Source: Rhodospirillales bacterium | Lineage (GTDB): Bacteria > Pseudomonadota > Alphaproteobacteria > Rhodospirillales > Casp-alpha2 | Direction of reading: 5' to 3' | Assembly: GCA_018662225.1 (NCBI GenBank) | Contig: JABJGO010000061.1 | Span: 1 to 34,689 of the forward strand | Length of the DNA stretch: 34,689 bases | Shown here: piece after piece, positions 23,909 to 32,499 of the stretch | Numbering within the stretch: the stretch's first letter is position 1 | Layout: each line of letters starts with the position of its first letter | The notes under the pieces: model-generated | Database searches by the model: none | What the model saw: the letters and a program-made list of their open reading frames with translations, nothing else | Told to the model about the DNA's origin: nothing | Program-made: the position numbers and the translations under genes

Positions 23909-25387
23909 TCACATGAACTGTTTCAGGTACCGATAACATAGTGGCATGGCATGTTTGCGTTGCTGGTCTTTCATGCCACCCACGAAATGGGAGATCAGGG
24001 ACTTCTTCCCATCGAGCATTTTTTTCGGTTCACGATGACAGGCAATGAGCAGCGGCAGGTCCACGTCTTTGCTCTGGATGATCAAATCAAATAACCGTCC
24101 GGCGGATTCAACATCGCCGGCAAGTTGGATCAGGTTCAGAATCTCCATTTCCAAGTCATCGAATTCTCGAAACAAGGATGCCAGCAATTGCTCATCGTCT
24201 TCGGTTGGGGGATGGAAGTCTTCAGACTCAGCAGCCAAATGTGCCCAATTTTTTCTGGCTTGTGCATTGGCTTTTTGCACCTCTGCTACCTCTTCCTCCC
24301 ATTCTTCCTGGGTCATTTCCTCTTCTTCGAACATCAGGTCATCGCTGCCAATCATCCGCGACATAAAACCCCGAATGCCTTGCTTGGCCGGATCGATGAC
24401 CGGTGGCAAGGGCTCGTCGCGTTCTGACAGGGATTCCTGCCAGGCAATTTGCCATCGTTCCCACAGCATGATGCTTTGTGAGGTGTCGGCAAAAACCCCC
24501 TTAAGATGCTGAGTCCACTGGTCCTTTGGCAATGTGCTCATGCGGCTGGTGATGACGTAGCAACTGTCGACAAAACCCGGAATGACATACGTGCGCAAGA
24601 CATCCTCCAGCCGGGATGTGAATTGCTCAGACAACAGAAACGGCGGGGTCCCGGTCAGGGACTTATCACGCGACGTGTCACGTTGCAGGACGGCCAGATT
24701 GTCCAAAATGGTTGATACGACCACATCAGCAAAAAACTTGCTCTCTGGTGTCGCATGCTCGCCGCCTGGCCAAGCAGCCTGGCCAACATCATCCATACTG
24801 ACATCGGCTGATTCTGGCGCCAGTTCTGGTTCAGACGCTGGTTCCAACTCCGGCACTGGTTCCGGTTCCGGTTCTTGTTCCGGCTCCGGCTCCAGCACTG
24901 GTTCTAACTCCGGCACTGGTTCCGGTTCAAGTTCTGGCTCAGGTGCCGGTGTGTCGTGTACGGCCAGCTTGACCGTATCGGCTTGGCGATCATCACGGGT
25001 TAGATTAGTGCCAGCCTCGGTTTCTGCTGCTGCGGCTTTGGCGGCCAGCGCTTTACGGGCGCGCTTCTTTCGATCATCGCGAAGCCGGTGAAGAATTTGA
25101 GTGATTCGGGTTTTTACGTCGGCGATAGCGGCGGCAGCTGATGGCTTGGTTTTCTGCGCATTCTCTAAAATATCGTTCACCAGATTGGTGAATACGTCGC
25201 GGCGTTCCTCATCGCCTTCATCTTCGCGACTGAACAGGGTTTCGAGAATGAGCTTTACAGCGCTCTTCAATTCGCCCCCTGACCGGGCGTTGCTGATTTT
25301 CTCCACAAGGCCGGTTTCGGGCGCATCGAAGACAGCATCCCAATCTACGATGCCTTCTTCCAGCATGGGTAATTTGATGCGCGCCAA
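23909..25387 (-). CDS. Hypothetical protein with long Glu-Pro-rich linker
   Basis: Not recognised. The 492-residue protein has no signal peptide or membrane segment and looks cytosolic. Residues 1-105 are a helical acidic domain (DVFTNLVNDILENAQK), residues 105-125 are very basic (DDRKKRARKALAAKAAA), and residues about 148-192 are a Pro-Glu alternation (EPEPVPELEP type) likely to form a stiff spacer. The C-terminal part (about 210-492) is helical, with an acidic FEEEEMTQEEWEEEVAE stretch and a conserved-looking end (GRLFDLIIQSKDVDLPLLI). It starts 15 bases after the stop of the broken PaaK-like ligase and is probably its operon partner. Codon use and length argue that it is a real gene. Confidence 0.75.
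   Translation of the reverse strand: MARIKLPMLEEGIVDWDAVFDAPETGLVEKISNARSGGELKSAVKLILETLFSREDEGDEERRDVFTNLVNDILENAQKTKPSAAAAIADVKTRITQILHRLRDDRKKRARKALAAKAAAAETEAGTNLTRDDRQADTVKLAVHDTPAPEPELEPEPVPELEPVLEPEPEQEPEPEPVPELEPASEPELAPESADVSMDDVGQAAWPGGEHATPESKFFADVVVSTILDNLAVLQRDTSRDKSLTGTPPFLLSEQFTSRLEDVLRTYVIPGFVDSCYVITSRMSTLPKDQWTQHLKGVFADTSQSIMLWERWQIAWQESLSERDEPLPPVIDPAKQGIRGFMSRMIGSDDLMFEEEEMTQEEWEEEVAEVQKANAQARKNWAHLAAESEDFHPPTEDDEQLLASLFREFDDLEMEILNLIQLAGDVESAGRLFDLIIQSKDVDLPLLIACHREPKKMLDGKKSLISHFVGGMKDQQRKHAMPLCYRYLKQFM
24846..24928. repeat. 60-base tandem duplication in the Glu-Pro coding stretch
   Basis: AACTCCGGCACTGGTTCCGG plus three further bases is present exactly at 24846-24868 and again at 24906-24928, a 60-base (20-codon) period. 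It encodes repeated Pro-Glu-Leu-Glu-Pro-type residues on the minus strand. In-frame slippage here would only change the linker length. Confidence 0.75.
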
Positions 25388-25402
25388 GGCTATTCGTCTT
25401 TC

Positions 25403-25921
25403 CTAATCTTGTGCTGCCATGTGGCAGATGAATTCTTCCAACTTACCGCCAGCATCTTGGGCAATAGCATCCACATAGTCCAGTTTCAAAGACATGTTTT
25501 CGGTGCCACCTGTGAGATTTAACCGCGTCAGCAAATGACCACGCAACGCCGTTTCCTCTTTATCAGTGAGGGGCCGTTCTACAACCAGTTGCACGTGGAA
25601 TTCCGTAATGGATTTCTGAATGATCTGATGCTGAATAACCGGGGCCAGGCCGCGTAAACCCTGCGTGCTAATGGACATCCACACGCGATTGCCGCCCGGC
25701 ATCACCATCTGGTTCTGTGAACGGCCCAGAATACGTTTGAGTGTGGGAAGTCCACGGCCACAGGTGCACGGTTCACCCACCTCGGCGAAATCATCCAGCG
25801 TGTACCGTAGCAGTGGCGTGATGAAGTTATGCAGCGGCGTTACCACAATCCGGCCAATCTCACCCGGTTTACAGGCCTCATCATCATCGTTCAAGATCTC
25901 CACGTAGGCGCTCTCAGTCAT
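25403..25921 (-). pseudogene. C-terminal part of interrupted PaaK-like (AMP-forming) ligase
   Basis: This stretch continues the ligase that starts at 26803, in the same reading frame, after an in-frame TAG at 25955-25957. It carries the family's C-terminal elements: YVEILNDDDEACKPGEIGR, VVTPLHNFITPLLRY, the DFAEVGEPCTCGRGLPTLKR segment and an ACT-like closing domain. An ATG at 25921 could allow separate translation of 172 residues, but no good ribosome binding site is seen and the fragment lacks the nucleotide loop. Between the TAG and this ATG the codons still read CPKQEHDHYHI, which matches the family, so nothing has been inserted or lost. A 15-base gap separates it from the Glu-Pro-rich gene. 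Confidence 0.8.
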
Positions 25922-25954
25922 GATGTGGTAGTGATCATGTTCTTGTTTTGGGCA

Positions 25955-26803
25955 CTACAAAGCCAGAATACCCGCTTCCTGTGTACCGTAGACATCCTGA
26001 ATGGGAAGGCCAAAGACATCCTGGGCAATTAGTCGGGTGTTGTTCGTCAACGGCTCGCCCGTGGTCTGAATGGCGCGCAGGTGGGGTAGTGGGGCACCGT
26101 CGCGTTTACTGAAATAGGCAAGCTGGCGCAGGTTTGATGGATGTGTGACGAGCAACTGTGACTGGTTTTCCACCAACCATTCGAGCTGGGATTGTGGCGG
26201 TACAGCCACATCGAAGTACTTGACCGGACCGCTTACCCATCCTGTCATCCAGCTATTGAAAACATCGGCATCGGCCTGTTCCAATTGGGCAGAATTCATG
26301 CGAACGATATTGGCCACGCTGTATTCGGGATCGTATCCGTGCCAAACACCATTGCGTACCATATTGGCGTGGTCATGCAGGCTCGATACGTTCGCCGCCT
26401 TTAAGGTAACAGGATCGCCCGTAATGCCGGGCGTCCGCACGGTATGGATGGCACCATGGGATTTAGGTGGTGCGGTGGATTCCAGTTCTGCACCATGAGC
26501 CAGGACATCTGCGCGGCTCAAAACGGGGATTCTAGCCCAGAGTTCTGCCGTTAATTTAGTGCCGGTGCCAATACCGGGCATGTCCGTGGCGAGGTGTGCT
26601 TGATAATAGGGCACGGTTTTCAGGCAGTGGGATAGTAAAGCCGTCAGTTGTGCGAACTGTCGCACGTGCAGGTCCTCAGCAGATAAATTCTGCGTGCGTT
26701 GGAACTGGTTCATGAGGATCAGGACAGGCGCCTCATTCGGCACGGGCACACGGGGCCAGCGCAGCAGATTGTCACGGGAATGGATGGTTAAGGGGGCTGG
26801 CAT
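25955..26803 (-). pseudogene. N-terminal part of interrupted PaaK-like (AMP-forming) ligase
   Basis: PaaK-type enzymes join an aryl or acyl acid to CoA through an adenylate. This 282-residue part has the family N-terminus (LTALLSHCLKTVPYYQAHLA, IPVLSRADV) and the YGTQEAG motif just before the break. It then stops at TAG (25955-25957) in the context IAL-stop-CPKQEHDHYH, where relatives have a Gln codon, so a single CAG to TAG change explains the break. The usual TSGSTG nucleotide loop reads TPGITG (124-129), losing two hydroxyl residues. Both changes suggest a decaying gene, although a sequencing error at the amber codon is possible. It starts 17 bases after the EamA gene. Confidence 0.82.
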
Positions 26804-26820
26804 AATACAGCCAATATAGC

Positions 26821-27786
26821 CTATTCGGCGTTATCTTGTGCAGTATCTTGCGTAAAAAGTCGAAAAAGTTTTGGCACACGCGGGGTGACGAGGGCTGAGC
26901 CTGCCAATACCAGCGCCAGCGCTGCCCAAATATAGACAGAATGCCGTTCGCCAAACAAAACCATGCCCCACGCCACACCGGCCAGCGTGATAATGTAGGC
27001 GCTCTGGCTGGCAAACACAGGCCCGGATGTGCGGATCACATACAACAAACAGGTAAAAGCCCCGCCGCTGAGTATGCCCGCCCCGGTGGCGGACCACTGC
27101 AGTCGGCCCCAGGGCTCAAATACAGGAATGGGATCAGCAAACAGCAAGGCGATCGGTGTCAGAAACACGATGGCCCCCAATTGGCGACCACAGCTCAGCT
27201 GAAGCGATGAAATACCCTCTGGTCGCATGCCCCCGGCATAGGTGTTCTCAGCCGACATAAAGACACTGGCGAGCAGGGCCAGCAATACCCAGGGCACCAT
27301 ATCGGGTGATGGCAGTGCGGCATCGGGTAAGATCAGCAATGCCATGGCTGCAAGGCCCACGACGACACCCAGGAACCGGATAACGTTACCTTGTTCAACC
27401 CGGAAAAGGACGGATAGTACGTAGGTAAACAGTGGCATGCTGGCAAAGGCGATAGCCACAATACCGGCTGGTAAATAGATTGCGCACCAGAACAAAATCA
27501 TGGCCGGAATAGAAACGCCGGTAATGCCACAGAACATGCTGAAAGAAATGACACTTGGGCGGGGCATGGACGGCCTGAACCAAAAAAGCCCAATGCCAAA
27601 CAACAGACTGCCACTGACGCAGACCTGCCACAGACCGAGCGTAACAGGGTGGCCACCCGAAACAGCGGCGATCTTCGATAGGGAAATAGCCAGCCCCCAT
27701 GCGACGCCCATGCACAGCAATAAGACGTAGGCCAAAACACCAACCTTTCGAGACGCGGGCTCGTTATCGGTGCTCATATGGGTCAT
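26821..27786 (-). CDS. EamA-family (DMT superfamily) membrane transporter
   Basis: The 321-residue protein has about ten hydrophobic segments arranged as two EamA repeats, starting with AYVLLLCMGVAWGLAISLSK and including PAMILFWCAIYLPAGIVAIA, WVLLALLASVFMSAEN and ITLAGVAWGMVLFGE. Such proteins export small metabolites; the substrate cannot be read from sequence. A second in-frame ATG at 27777 could be the start. It lies 3 bases after the DUF983 gene and 17 before the PaaK-like ligase, which suggests one transcript. Confidence 0.87.
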   Translation of the reverse strand: MTHMSTDNEPASRKVGVLAYVLLLCMGVAWGLAISLSKIAAVSGGHPVTLGLWQVCVSGSLLFGIGLFWFRPSMPRPSVISFSMFCGITGVSIPAMILFWCAIYLPAGIVAIAFASMPLFTYVLSVLFRVEQGNVIRFLGVVVGLAAMALLILPDAALPSPDMVPWVLLALLASVFMSAENTYAGGMRPEGISSLQLSCGRQLGAIVFLTPIALLFADPIPVFEPWGRLQWSATGAGILSGGAFTCLLYVIRTSGPVFASQSAYIITLAGVAWGMVLFGERHSVYIWAALALVLAGSALVTPRVPKLFRLFTQDTAQDNAE

Positions 27787-27789
27787 GGA

Positions 27790-28170
27790 TTATTGTTTTT
27801 CGTCGCCTGTAAGGCTGAGATGCCATAGCAAACTAACCAGCGTGCCCTTGATGCTTGGCAGCAGACTGAGTGTAAGAATCAGCACCAACGGTATCCACAT
27901 CGATAGATGCAGCCATTCAGGCGGATGATAGTTCTGTTCCACGATGACAGCCGAAGGGACAACGATGTGGCCCACCACGGCGATGGTGAAATAGGCGGGG
28001 ATATCATCGGCGCGAATGTGGCCCAGTTGTTCCGAGCATGATTGGCAGGAATCCACCGGTTTCAGGTAAGCGCGGTACAGGCGTCCGGCACCGCACCGGG
28101 GGCAACGCCGACGAAAACCACGGGTCAGTGTTCTCAGCAAGGGAGCTTTGGATTCTGTGATCATGTTCAT
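27790..28170 (-). CDS. DUF983 family membrane protein
   Basis: The 126-residue protein has the DUF983 pattern: a zinc-ribbon-like start (RRCPRCGAGRLYRAYLKPVD with Cys23/Cys26, then CQSC with Cys42/Cys45), followed by two membrane segments (YFTIAVVGHIVVPSAVIVE and IPLVLILTLSLLPSIKGTL). The biochemical role of the family is unknown. It heads a probable four-gene minus-strand transcript and is divergent from mnmA. Confidence 0.88.
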   Translation of the reverse strand: MNMITESKAPLLRTLTRGFRRRCPRCGAGRLYRAYLKPVDSCQSCSEQLGHIRADDIPAYFTIAVVGHIVVPSAVIVEQNYHPPEWLHLSMWIPLVLILTLSLLPSIKGTLVSLLWHLSLTGDEKQ

Positions 28171-28307
28171 ACGGACTTCTTGAGCCTGTTTCGGGCCATG
28201 GTCAAACCAAATAGAAGACTAGATCAATTCTAGAACAAAGGTTGGCGAACGGCTCGCCAGAGCCTATATTCCGCGCATCGAAACTTAACCTGTACGAAGC
28301 ACCCGTT

Positions 28308-29417
28308 ATGAATTCGCTTGGCATTGATAAAGATCCTGCTGATACCCGCGTGGTCGTCGCCATGTCCGGTGGCGTGGATAGCTCCACCACGGCCGGTCTG
28401 CTGGCTGAACAGGGGTATGACGTGGTCGGTGTGACGTTGCAACTTTACGATCATGGCGTGGCCATCGAACGGGCCAATACCTGTTGCGCAGGGCGCGATA
28501 TCCAGGACGCCCGGCGTGTGGCCGAAGATCTGGGCATGCCACACTATGTGCTGGATTACGAAAGCCGGTTCCGCGAACAGGTGATGGAAGAATTCGCTGA
28601 CTCGTACTTGCACGGTGAAACGCCTGTGCCCTGTATTACCTGTAATCAAACCGTCAAATTTCGCGATTTACTGGCTACAGCCAAAGATCTGGGCGCAGAA
28701 GCACTCGCCACTGGTCACTATATTCGCCGTGACGTGGGGACGGGTGGCATGGCCGAAATGTACCGTGGCGTGGATGCGGGCAAGGACCAAAGCTATTTCC
28801 TGTTTGCCACCACCAATGAGCAGTTGGAGTTCCTGCGGTTTCCACTGGGTGGAATGGATAAGGCTGAAACCCGTGCCCATGCACAACGTCTTGGCTTGGG
28901 CATCGCAGACAAGGCGGAAAGTCAGGATATCTGTTTTGTGCCGGACGGCAACTATGCCCGTATCGTAGAGCGCCTGCGCCCCGGCGCATGTGATCCCGGT
29001 GATATAGTCCATATAGATGGGCGGGTGCTGGGCCAGCACGACGGCATCATCAATTTTACGGTCGGCCAACGCAAAGGCCTCGGTGTGGCCGTAGGCGAGC
29101 CGCTTTATGTGGTGAGAGTAGATGCAGAGTCTCGGCAGGTCACGGTGGGCAGTCACGATGACATTCTTGAACGTCAGGTATCGGTACGCGATGTAAATTG
29201 GTTGGGTGACGGTGACGGTGTTCCGGGTGATGGTATCCGCCTGAGCGTTAAGTTGCGGTCCACCCAGGCACCATCCATGGCCACTGTTTACCGTAAACCA
29301 GATGGTCATGCTGAGGTTCTGCTGGATGAAACAGAAGCCGGTATTTCACCGGGCCAGGCCTGTGTGTTCTACGATGGTGAACGCGTCATGGGCGGCGGCT
29401 GGATCATGCGGCGCTAA
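28308..29417 (+). CDS. mnmA: tRNA-specific 2-thiouridylase MnmA
   Basis: MnmA thiolates U34 at position 2 in tRNAs for Lys, Glu and Gln, using sulfur relayed from a desulfurase. The 369-residue protein has the PP-loop [11 protein letters not shown] (16-26), the catalytic Cys112 in [17 protein letters not shown], and the second Cys209 in [22 protein letters not shown] and a C-terminal beta-barrel ([18 protein letters not shown]) complete the family. The ATG at 28308 was preferred because it leaves the usual short lead before the PP-loop; the open frame starts earlier at 28242. It is convergent with the Atm1-type gene. Confidence 0.96.
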   Translation: MNSLGIDKDPADTRVVVAMSGGVDSSTTAGLLAEQGYDVVGVTLQLYDHGVAIERANTCCAGRDIQDARRVAEDLGMPHYVLDYESRFREQVMEEFADSYLHGETPVPCITCNQTVKFRDLLATAKDLGAEALATGHYIRRDVGTGGMAEMYRGVDAGKDQSYFLFATTNEQLEFLRFPLGGMDKAETRAHAQRLGLGIADKAESQDICFVPDGNYARIVERLRPGACDPGDIVHIDGRVLGQHDGIINFTVGQRKGLGVAVGEPLYVVRVDAESRQVTVGSHDDILERQVSVRDVNWLGDGDGVPGDGIRLSVKLRSTQAPSMATVYRKPDGHAEVLLDETEAGISPGQACVFYDGERVMGGGWIMRR

Positions 29418-29443
29418 GGATTTCGCGGGGGCTATAGGCTGGT

Positions 29444-31327
29444 CTACGAAACCTCTGGCGTACCCTCGGGATTCCTGAATTCCCCACCCGTATCATCTGC
29501 ATGTTCCAAAATTTCCTGGGCCTTGGCGGTTTCTTGCTGGCGGTTCCACATGGCGGCGTAAGCACCGTTCTTGGCAAGCAAGTCCTGATGAGTACCGCGT
29601 TCTCGGATGGTGCCTGATTCCAGCACAATGATTTCATCGGCATCGACCACGGTGGAAAGTCGGTGCGCGATCACCACGGTGGACCGATTGGCCGACAACT
29701 CTTTGAGTGATGCCTGAATTTCACGCTCTGTATGGCTATCCAGCGCCGAGGTGGCTTCATCAAAAATAAGAATATTCGGGTTCTTCAAGATGGTACGGGC
29801 AATGGCGACGCGTTGTTTCTCGCCGCCCGAAAGTTTCAGGCCCCGTTCCCCCACCAAAGACTGATATCCGTCCGGCAGCGCCATGATAAAGTCGTGGATG
29901 TGGGCGTGGCGCGCGGCTTGCTCTATTTCCGATGGCGACGCGCCCGGTCGCGCGTAAGCGATGTTATAAAAGACGGTGTCGTTAAATAGCACGGTGTCTT
30001 GTGGAACCATGCCCAGAGATTGACGAACACTTGTCTGAGTCACGTCGCGCACGTCCTGACCATCAATTAGAATAGCGCCATCATCCACATCATAGAACCG
30101 GTAAATAAGTCGAGATATGGTAGATTTTCCTGATCCGCTGGGCCCCACAATGGCGACGGTTTTACCGGCGGGAACGTCGAATGAGATACCTTTGAGAATT
30201 TCCCGGCGCGGATCGTAACTGAACCGAACATCACGGAACTCGATAGCACCACCGCTAATGGCAAGCGGCTTGGCACCATCCTGGTCGGCAATATCTGGAT
30301 TTCGGTCCAGCAGGCTGAACATTTGCTCCATATCGACCAGTGACTGTTTGATCTCGCGGTAAACAAATCCCAAAAAATTCAGAGGCAGGTACAGTTGAAT
30401 AAGATAAGCATTCACCAGTACGAAATCACCAATGGTCATCGAGCCATCAGCTACGCCACCGGCCGCCATCAACATGACCAGCGTCAATCCGATGGCAATG
30501 ATAACGCCTTGGCCGATGTTGAGATATGAGAGCGACTCGCCGCTTCTGGTTGCCGCCTTCTCATAGACCTTCAGGGCTGTATTAAAGCGCTCGGATTCGT
30601 GTTCCTCATTAGAGAAGTATTTGACTGTTTCAAAATTAAGCAGCGAGTCGATGGCCTTGGAATGGGCATTTGAGTCAGACTCGTTCATGTCGCGACGGTG
30701 TTTGATGCGCATCTCTGTGACGACCAGTGTCCAGGCGATGTAGCCCACGATGGTGGCGAAAGTTGCGATGGCGAACCACGCGCTATACATCTGCCACAGA
30801 ATGCCGCAAACCAGCCCAATCTCCAGCAACGTAGGCAGGATATTGAACAGCGTAAACCGCAGCATGAATTCAATGCCCTTGGTGCCACGTTCAATGGCCC
30901 GGCTGACCCGTCCGGTTTTGCGGGCTAAATGAAAAGACAACGATAGCTGGTGAAGGTGTCGGAAGGTTTTGAGGCCCGCCAGACGGACGGCCCGTTGTGC
31001 CACGCGGGTGAAAATAGCGTCGCGCAATTCACCAAACGCCTGGGCTAGAATGCGGGCTACGCCATAGGCCAGCAGTATCATGACTGGCACCACCACCACC
31101 GTTGCAATGCCGGCTTCGGGGCCGCTGCCAAGGGCGTCCACGGCTTGTTTGTAGAAAATAGGTACCACCACGTTGATCAGCTTGGATGCCACCAGAAAAA
31201 CCAGCGCAATGACAACACGTGCGCGAAGATTAAAAGAATCCTTCGGCCACAGATACGGCAGCAGAACCCGGACGGTTGCCAGATTTTGTTTCAGAGAATG
31301 AGGGTTGCTATGTTCGCGATTGTGCAT
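29444..31327 (-). CDS. Atm1-type ABC exporter
   Basis: This 627-residue half-transporter has a six-helix membrane domain (about 35-335) fused to an ATPase. The Atm1 hallmark SKAIDSLLNFETVKYFSNEE is at 223-242. Walker A GPSGSGKST is at 395-403, the signature LSGGEKQR at 499-506 and Walker B ILIFDE at 519-524. Arg207, Arg211, Asn270 and Gln273 fall one position from the Arg206/Arg210/Asn269/Gln272 set that contacts glutathione in Novosphingobium Atm1. The role is therefore probably export of glutathione-linked sulfur or metal species. The gene fits the sulfur theme of the window but is not in the suf operon. Confidence 0.92.
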   Translation of the reverse strand: MHNREHSNPHSLKQNLATVRVLLPYLWPKDSFNLRARVVIALVFLVASKLINVVVPIFYKQAVDALGSGPEAGIATVVVVPVMILLAYGVARILAQAFGELRDAIFTRVAQRAVRLAGLKTFRHLHQLSLSFHLARKTGRVSRAIERGTKGIEFMLRFTLFNILPTLLEIGLVCGILWQMYSAWFAIATFATIVGYIAWTLVVTEMRIKHRRDMNESDSNAHSKAIDSLLNFETVKYFSNEEHESERFNTALKVYEKAATRSGESLSYLNIGQGVIIAIGLTLVMLMAAGGVADGSMTIGDFVLVNAYLIQLYLPLNFLGFVYREIKQSLVDMEQMFSLLDRNPDIADQDGAKPLAISGGAIEFRDVRFSYDPRREILKGISFDVPAGKTVAIVGPSGSGKSTISRLIYRFYDVDDGAILIDGQDVRDVTQTSVRQSLGMVPQDTVLFNDTVFYNIAYARPGASPSEIEQAARHAHIHDFIMALPDGYQSLVGERGLKLSGGEKQRVAIARTILKNPNILIFDEATSALDSHTEREIQASLKELSANRSTVVIAHRLSTVVDADEIIVLESGTIRERGTHQDLLAKNGAYAAMWNRQQETAKAQEILEHADDTGGEFRNPEGTPEVS

Positions 31328-31399
31328 TCAGTGGAGCCTACGCAGAAAACAGGATTCAGAGATAGTCATGGAGCCAATCATTACAAGGCTGTTTAGTAT

Positions 31400-31741
31400 T
31401 TACTTCAGGCAGTTAGCGCGTAACGCCACCAGGAATAACAGCGGGGCAGATTTACCCAACAGAGCCGGGTTGGCGGACAACCAGCGATCAAACATGGCGG
31501 TCAGTTCCGTTGAGTGTTTACCCTTGGTGCAGGCCACAATCCAGGCTGCATTGATATCGCCAGAATCAGTCAGAGCATTCAGCGTATCACTAACACCGGC
31601 CACATAGAGCGTGCGGGCAGGTTCAGGCGCGTTGAGATAGGTCTCGCCCGTGTAAAATGTCCAGATTTCCCCTGCTGTCGCGGAAAGCGATGTGCTTATA
31701 CACACAACACTGACCATGATGCAGGCCAATAGGCGCCGCAT
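31400..31741 (-). CDS. Small secreted protein, possibly Rap1a/Tai-like
   Basis: The 113-residue protein has a signal peptide (residues 1-23, hydrophobic ACIMVSVVCISTSLS, cleavage near ATA-G). The mature part has the rhythm of Rap1a/Tai immunity-type domains: YVAGVSDTLNAL, IVACTKGKHSTELTAMFDRW and a closing LVALRANC with two cysteines that could form a disulfide. No toxin gene or type VI secretion gene lies nearby, so if the family call is right it is an orphan. AAGGAGA precedes the ATG at good spacing. The homology is suggestive only. Confidence 0.6.
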   Translation of the reverse strand: MRRLLACIMVSVVCISTSLSATAGEIWTFYTGETYLNAPEPARTLYVAGVSDTLNALTDSGDINAAWIVACTKGKHSTELTAMFDRWLSANPALLGKSAPLLFLVALRANCLK

Positions 31742-31758
31742 TATCTCTAATTCTCCTT

Positions 31759-31777
31759 AGTCGGGCGAATCCCGACT
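31759..31777. promoter_or_regulatory. Perfect 7-base hairpin in the leader of the small secreted protein gene
   Basis: AGTCGGG (31759-31765) pairs exactly with CCCGACT (31771-31777) across a 5-base loop. It directly adjoins the AAGGAGA ribosome binding site of the minus-strand gene, so it could influence translation. A smaller stem (CTCG/CGAG, 31776-31785) follows. Confidence 0.4.
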
Positions 31778-31855
31778 CGTGCGAGTGTAGCAACGCATCT
31801 CCCATAGGCCTAGCGCGGTCTGGCGGAATAGCCATGAACAGCTCATATGGGCATC

Positions 31856-31884
31856 TTGACATGAGAACAAAAAGAGAACATACT
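31856..31884 (+). promoter_or_regulatory. Promoter with an alphaproteobacterial LexA (SOS) box between its hexamers
   Basis: TTGACA (31856-31861), a 17-base spacer and CATACT (31879-31884) form a plausible sigma70 promoter. Within it, GAAC-AAAAAGA-GAAC (31865-31879) fits the direct-repeat LexA box of alphaproteobacteria (GAACN7GAAC, or GTTCN7GTTC on the other strand). Its position between the hexamers would let LexA block transcription. The nearest downstream gene is the 68-codon ORF at 31919. Confidence 0.55.
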
Positions 31885-31918
31885 TATAAATACAAGAACA
31901 CAGGAAGGGTTTAGTCCC

Positions 31919-32125
31919 ATGTATACCATCATGAACAAAGCAATGATCGAAGTTAGATTTCGCCCGATTCGCAAGAATCTGGACCTGGGCCCCATGAAAA
32001 TATTCCATGCGGCGGGCCATCCCGGCGAAAGCGCACACCGCACCGCAGACCGTGTTTTGGCGAAGCGTTATCGCACGCGTGATTATTTAATTATGGATGC
32101 TGAGCCGATTTTGGGTGTGCACTAG
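31919..32125 (+). CDS. Small basic protein, possibly SOS-regulated
   Basis: Not recognised. A 68-codon frame starts at ATG 31919, nine bases after AGGAAGGG. A second ATG at 31931 and a third at 31943 are possible starts. The product is basic with no membrane segment; the C-terminal part reads RTADRVLAKRYRTRDYLIMD, with an amphipathic Arg-rich helix that could bind nucleic acid. Support is the good ribosome binding site, the promoter with LexA-like box in front, and the absence of any better gene on the other strand. Homology is unknown, so it remains tentative. Confidence 0.45.
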   Translation: MYTIMNKAMIEVRFRPIRKNLDLGPMKIFHAAGHPGESAHRTADRVLAKRYRTRDYLIMDAEPILGVH

Positions 32126-32174
32126 GCTATTTTAGGCGCATCGGGCCAGAGGGCCTGTGGAGCAGAGGATCGAC

Positions 32175-32432
32175 TTAATCCCAATCTTTGTAGACGCCTT
32201 CTGCATCTTCTTCACCAAAAAGGTCATGATCCTTATATTCATCGTCATCATCATCCAATGATGACCCGCGCTTCTTTGCCGCAGCTTTCTTCGCCTTTTT
32301 GGCAGCAGCTTTCTTTTTGTCTGGGCCAAATATCACCCGAGTAGCCACGTAGAGAAGAACACAAAGGCCGATGCCAGCGATCATCGTGATTTCATATCTG
32401 AAATCACTTAGAAATTGTAGAAAACTGTCCAT
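32175..32432 (-). CDS. Small single-span membrane protein with Lys/Ala-rich and Asp-rich tail
   Basis: Not recognised. The 85-residue protein has one membrane segment (about residues 15-36, ITMIAGIGLCVLLYVATRVI), then a Lys/Ala block (KKKAAAKKAKKAAAKKRG, 39-56), then an acidic end (SSLDDDDDEYKDHDLFGEED). The sharp charge switch suggests a cytoplasmic tail that contacts nucleic acid or ribosomes through the basic block. It lies 67 bases after guaA on the same strand. Confidence 0.65.
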   Translation of the reverse strand: MDSFLQFLSDFRYEITMIAGIGLCVLLYVATRVIFGPDKKKAAAKKAKKAAAKKRGSSLDDDDDEYKDHDLFGEEDAEGVYKDWD

Positions 32433-32499
32433 TTTCGCTACCTGTACCGTGCCCTCGCCGAATCTCAGACGATTCTAGATACGTAAGGTTACAAAAACA

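Noticed and set aside
25955-25957. Pyrrolysine or programmed read-through at the amber codon
   Set aside because: Relatives have Gln at this place, no hairpin or read-through context is evident, and the ATP loop is also damaged, so simple mutation or sequencing error is more likely.
32200-32230. FLAG-tag-like YKDHD in the small charged protein, suggesting a construct
   Set aside because: Only five residues match, inside a naturally Asp-rich tail; no cloning sites or vector sequence surround it.
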